Of a stretch of DNA of 64,000 nucleotides, positions 60,988-64,000 are shown in pieces. How positions within the stretch are numbered: the first letter of the stretch is position 1; every line of letters starts with the position of its first letter. Source of the stretch: Scandinavium sp036409475 (GTDB lineage: Bacteria; Pseudomonadota; Gammaproteobacteria; Enterobacterales; Enterobacteriaceae). The stretch covers positions 9,906 through 73,905 of the forward strand of contig NZ_JAYRCK010000028.1 in assembly GCF_036409475.1 (NCBI RefSeq). Direction: 5' to 3'. The notes below the pieces were generated by a model. The model was not told the DNA's origin. It made no database searches and saw only the letters and a program-made list of their open reading frames with translations. The translations under genes and the position numbers were made by a program.

Positions 60988-62472
60988 ATGGAAAAGAACA
61001 ATTACTCGCAACTCGTCCGTACTTTCCAGCGTTTATCACGCTTCTCTCACCTCTCGGCTATCGCTGGCTGGGATATGGCCGCGATGATGCCCGCCGGTGG
61101 CAGCACCGCCCGCGGTGAAGCGCTGGCCGAACTTGGCGTGCTTCGACACCAAATCCTTACCGATTCGCAAGTGGGGAAATGGCTGGACGCGGCAAAACAG
61201 GAAGCGCTGAGCGAAGACGAACAGGCAAACCTGCGCGAAATGCGGCTTGCTTATTCGCAGGCAGCGTTGCTGCCAGAAAGCCTGGTGGAGGCCGAATCGC
61301 TGGCGGGTAATCGCTGTGAACACGCCTGGCGTACCCAGCGGAAAAATAATGACTGGGAAGGCTTCGCGGTTAACCTGAAAGAAGTGGTTCGTCTGAGCCG
61401 TGAAGAAGCCAAAATCCGTGCAGAAGCGGCGGGCAGTTCGCCTTATGACGCCATGCTCAATCTGTACGAACCGGGGATGACCAGCAACCGTCTTGACACG
61501 CTGTTCGCCGATCTGAAAAGCTGGCTGCCTGACTTGCTGCAAAATGTGGTGGAAAAGCAGGCCTCGCAAAAGCTCATCGACCCGCAAGGGCCTTTCCCGG
61601 TTGAAGCTCAGCGCGAGCTGGGGCTGGAAACCATGGCCCTGCTCGGCTTTGATTTTAACGGCGGGCGCCTGGATGTCAGCACTCACCCGTTCTGCGGCGG
61701 CGTACCGGAAGATGTCCGCATCACCACGCGTTACGACGAAAACGATCTGCTCAGCGCGCTGTTTGGCGTGATCCACGAAACCGGCCATGCGCGTTACGAG
61801 CAAAACCTGCCGCGTCAATGGGCCGGGCAGCCTGTAGCACACGCCCGTTCCATGGGTGTGCATGAATCCCAAAGCCTGTTCTTTGAGATGCAACTGGGCC
61901 GCAGCGCTGCGTTCCTCAAGCATTTATTACCTGGCGTGAAACAGCGTTTTGGCGATCAGCCTGCCTTCACCCTCGACAACTTCATTGCCTGGAGCCAGCG
62001 AGTAGAACGTGGCTTTATTCGCGTTGATGCCGACGAAGTGAGCTACCCGGCCCACGTTATTCTGCGCTACGAAATTGAACGTGCGCTGATTGATGGCGAC
62101 ATTGAAGTGGACGACATTCCCGCGCTGTGGGATGAAAAAATGCAGCAGTATCTGGGCTTGTCGACCAAAGGCAACTACCGCAATGGCTGCATGCAGGACA
62201 TCCACTGGACGGATGGCGGGTTCGGTTACTTCCCGTCTTATACATTGGGCGCAATGTACGCCGCGCAATTGTTCCAGGCAGCACGCAAAGCGTTACCTGC
62301 CCTCGATGCTCAGCTTAACGAAGGCAACTTCGCGCCGCTCTTCGGCTGGCTTCAGCAAAACATCTGGCAGCACGGCAGCCGCTACAGCACGTCCGAATTG
62401 ATAGTGAAAGCCACTGGGGAAGATCTTAACAGCCGTTATTTCCGTGAACATCTGACTGCGCGTTATTTGTAA
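60988..62472 (+). CDS. M32-family carboxypeptidase Taq
   Basis: 494 residues from ATG 60988 (MEKNNYSQLVRTFQRLSRFS), the usual length. Zinc motif HETGH (residues 263-267) in GVIHETGHARYEQNLPRQWA, with the downstream glutamate in GVHESQSLFFEMQLGRS; DVRITTRYDENDLLSALFGV is the family signature. It is a metal-dependent exopeptidase of the cytoplasm. The 3' flank runs into a CCCTCTCCC repeat that holds the insertion sequence. Confidence 0.92.
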   Translation: MEKNNYSQLVRTFQRLSRFSHLSAIAGWDMAAMMPAGGSTARGEALAELGVLRHQILTDSQVGKWLDAAKQEALSEDEQANLREMRLAYSQAALLPESLVEAESLAGNRCEHAWRTQRKNNDWEGFAVNLKEVVRLSREEAKIRAEAAGSSPYDAMLNLYEPGMTSNRLDTLFADLKSWLPDLLQNVVEKQASQKLIDPQGPFPVEAQRELGLETMALLGFDFNGGRLDVSTHPFCGGVPEDVRITTRYDENDLLSALFGVIHETGHARYEQNLPRQWAGQPVAHARSMGVHESQSLFFEMQLGRSAAFLKHLLPGVKQRFGDQPAFTLDNFIAWSQRVERGFIRVDADEVSYPAHVILRYEIERALIDGDIEVDDIPALWDEKMQQYLGLSTKGNYRNGCMQDIHWTDGGFGYFPSYTLGAMYAAQLFQAARKALPALDAQLNEGNFAPLFGWLQQNIWQHGSRYSTSELIVKATGEDLNSRYFREHLTARYL

Positions 62473-62509
62473 CCCAGACCCGTGTGGCCTGTTGCCCTCT
62501 CCCGCGGGG

Positions 62510-63997
62510 CTGTCTCTTGATCAGATCTCCTGATCAAGAGACTTCGCCAGTTTGTACCCCTCAACGACATCCTGAAGCCTGAACCAGCCTTCCCACATCA
62601 CTACCCAGCCCGCCCGTCCTGTTCGTTTGCTGTCATACCATCGACCCATTTTCGCCAGTGCCAGATACGCCCATTTCAGGTTCGGCGCCTTCTTTGGCAG
62701 GGCTTTTCCTTCCTGTTTTACCCACAGCAGCTTCCATTCTATTGGGCTCAGCACCTGCTCGCAGGGCTCATTCAGCGTTTCCTCACTCAGCCCGCCCTGG
62801 CGCAACGCCAGTACCCTCACGGCGATAAACGCGAGGATGACCACCATCCGCTCCAGGTTATCCCGTGTCTGCATACGAAGCGATTCCACACAGGTGCCCC
62901 CGCTTTTCCATGCTTTGTGGTATTCCTCTATCAGCCAGCGGCGCTCGTAATAGCTGATGATGATGCGTGCCTGCTCCGCACTCTCCACTTTTTCTGACGT
63001 CAGCAGATGCCAGCAGGCCCCACTTTCCTCTTCCTCCCGACAGCAGATATACGTCACCGGCAACTGTTCGCCCGACCCGTCCGGTGCGGCAATATTCACC
63101 GCGCTGTAGCTGACGAACATCTGTGCCTGGCGCGCCGCTCTCCCCCCTTTCTGAACCACATTCAGCGTATGACTTCCCGCCTGCGTCAGCCTTTCAGGCA
63201 GGTCGAACAGTTTGCCTGCGCCATCCTCCAGTCGCCGGTTTTGCGCGGCCCGGACCACGAAGCGCTGCCCCTGGCTGGTTTTGTAATTCAGGTACTGCCA
63301 GATGTCCGCTTCACGGTCACACACAGAGATAACATTTGACTGAATATCGCCCAGGCGCTGCGCCATCAACTGAGATGACAACTGCCATTTAAAGCTCTCT
63401 TTTTCTTCATAAGGCCGCTCTTTTCGTTGATGTTTTTTGCCATAGGTGGCGGTCTCCCTGCTCCAACGTTGCTGGTCGATAAGGCCCACCATCCGGGCGC
63501 CGTCCGGGGCGTAGAGCAGTACCGAATGGGCAAGCAGGCCGCGTGTTTTCGGGCTGGTGGTGGTGTTGCCCAGTTCATCGCAGGCGCTGGAATGGCTGAA
63601 GTTGATGGTCGTTGTATCTTCCAGTGCGAGGAGAAGCGGATGCTCCCGGGCGGCTTTGGCCGTGGCAATAAATCCTGCCTCAGCGATAGCGTCAGGAAAG
63701 ACGCAGGGGTTACGCAACAGGCGGTAAGCGCCTTCAACTTCGGCGGGAGACAGGGATGATTTCACGATAGAAAGTCCGGGGTGTTGAGTGAGTGAGGCGG
63801 CTACAGTCACGAGACGGCGGGTACGCCGCGGGTCACCCAGTTGCGCAAGCCCGAAAGTGTGTTTAGCCCATGAAAAACAATCAGAAAGCACCATACTAAA
63901 AACCCGAAAAGAGAGATATCAGAAGAGATCAACAGACGGGAAAATAGTTCAAAAAAATCCCCGACAAATTCGTCAGGGATTTGTGTATAAGAGACAG
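62510..63997 (-). mobile_element. IS50-like insertion sequence (IS4 family), complete
   Basis: 1488 bp. The inside end is CTGTCTCTTGATCAGATCT (62510-62528), identical to the Tn5/IS50 inside end; the outside end is CTGTCTCTTATACACAAAT (63979-63997, minus strand), close to the Tn5 outside end. As in IS50 the transposase starts near the outside end and its stop codon lies inside the inside end. Nine bases before the element (CCCGCGGGG) are the expected target duplication; only the first three (CCC) of the second copy fit in the window. The insertion is in a CCCTCTCCC-type repeat. Confidence 0.93.
62521..63894 (-). CDS. tnp: IS4-family transposase, Tn5 type
   Basis: 457 residues. The catalytic triad is D93 (LEDTTTINF), D193 (VCDREADIW) and E323 (RRWLIEEYHKAWKSG); Y316, R319, E323 and K330 form the YREK signature. 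It is homologous to the Tn5 transposase over its whole length but clearly different in sequence. It cuts at both ends by a hairpin intermediate. The frame is intact, so the element may be active. Tn5 makes an inhibitor from an internal start; no equivalent was sought here in detail. Confidence 0.95.
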   Translation of the reverse strand: MVLSDCFSWAKHTFGLAQLGDPRRTRRLVTVAASLTQHPGLSIVKSSLSPAEVEGAYRLLRNPCVFPDAIAEAGFIATAKAAREHPLLLALEDTTTINFSHSSACDELGNTTTSPKTRGLLAHSVLLYAPDGARMVGLIDQQRWSRETATYGKKHQRKERPYEEKESFKWQLSSQLMAQRLGDIQSNVISVCDREADIWQYLNYKTSQGQRFVVRAAQNRRLEDGAGKLFDLPERLTQAGSHTLNVVQKGGRAARQAQMFVSYSAVNIAAPDGSGEQLPVTYICCREEEESGACWHLLTSEKVESAEQARIIISYYERRWLIEEYHKAWKSGGTCVESLRMQTRDNLERMVVILAFIAVRVLALRQGGLSEETLNEPCEQVLSPIEWKLLWVKQEGKALPKKAPNLKWAYLALAKMGRWYDSKRTGRAGWVVMWEGWFRLQDVVEGYKLAKSLDQEI

Positions 63998-64000
63998 CCC

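Noticed and set aside
1..64000. tRNA, rRNA, CRISPR arrays and prophage genes
   Set aside because: None seen. There are no spaced identical repeats of CRISPR type, no cloverleaf-like sequences noticed, and no phage structural genes.

Overview
This window is chromosomal DNA from an enterobacterium (family Enterobacteriaceae, close to Enterobacter, Lelliottia or Leclercia; the genus cannot be fixed from the sequence alone). From about 11.2 kb to 60.7 kb the gene order largely follows the tam to ynfM segment of Escherichia coli K-12: tam, uxaB, dgcF, glsB, sad, ptrR, sotB, marC-marRAB, eamA, ydeE, mgtS, ydfG, rspR, ydfI, ydfJ, rspB, rspA, ynfB, speG, ynfC, ynfD, ynfE, dmsD, clcB, bioD2, mlc, ynfL, ynfM. 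Many lengths match the E. coli proteins exactly once starts are corrected (GlsB 308, EamA 299, Mlc 406, RspA 404, SpeG 186, YnfC 236, MgtS 31 residues).

Left arm, 1-9.6 kb: AT-rich accessory DNA. It holds a truncated gene with a LacI-type repressor and a GntR-like operator, a graveyard of an aminotransferase remnant, a frameshifted methyltransferase and a Tet-type transporter stub, and then a five-gene chaperone-usher fimbrial operon with its two-domain adhesin gene first. From 9.6 to 14.7 kb follow a glutamate-type dehydrogenase, Tam, a small membrane protein, a GNAT enzyme, a DUF2268 metalloprotease and a Fic/winged-helix protein flanked by repeated GGCTCA sites.

Middle, 15-45 kb: sugar-acid metabolism (uxaB; rspR, ydfI, ydfJ, rspB, rspA), cyclic-di-GMP synthesis, glutamine and succinate-semialdehyde metabolism, efflux and multiple resistance (sotB, marRAB, eamA, ydeE). 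A block absent from the E. coli order carries zinT with a Zur box, the urea transporter urtABCDE with a sigma-54 promoter, and a periplasmic alpha-carbonic anhydrase. Next to mgtS lies a convergent small-RNA candidate (MgrR-like); both have PhoP-type promoters.

Right arm, 45-64 kb: polyamine acetylation, a TAT-exported molybdoenzyme with its chaperone DmsD but without the usual Fe-S and anchor subunits, the OsmU osmoprotectant ABC transporter, ClcB, BioD2, Mlc, an M32 carboxypeptidase, and at the edge an IS4-family (IS50-like) insertion sequence with both ends visible.

The most unusual feature is a 140-141 bp repeat family (full copies at 2521, 14793 and 39668, a fragment at 29734). It has imperfect terminal inverted repeats, three internal hairpins and no coding capacity. 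Two copies, in opposite orientations and between convergent gene pairs, are each flanked by exact duplications of an entire rho-independent terminator hairpin (21 and 23 bp). This looks like a miniature mobile element that targets terminators, and I do not recognise it as ERIC, REP/BIME or another named enterobacterial repeat.
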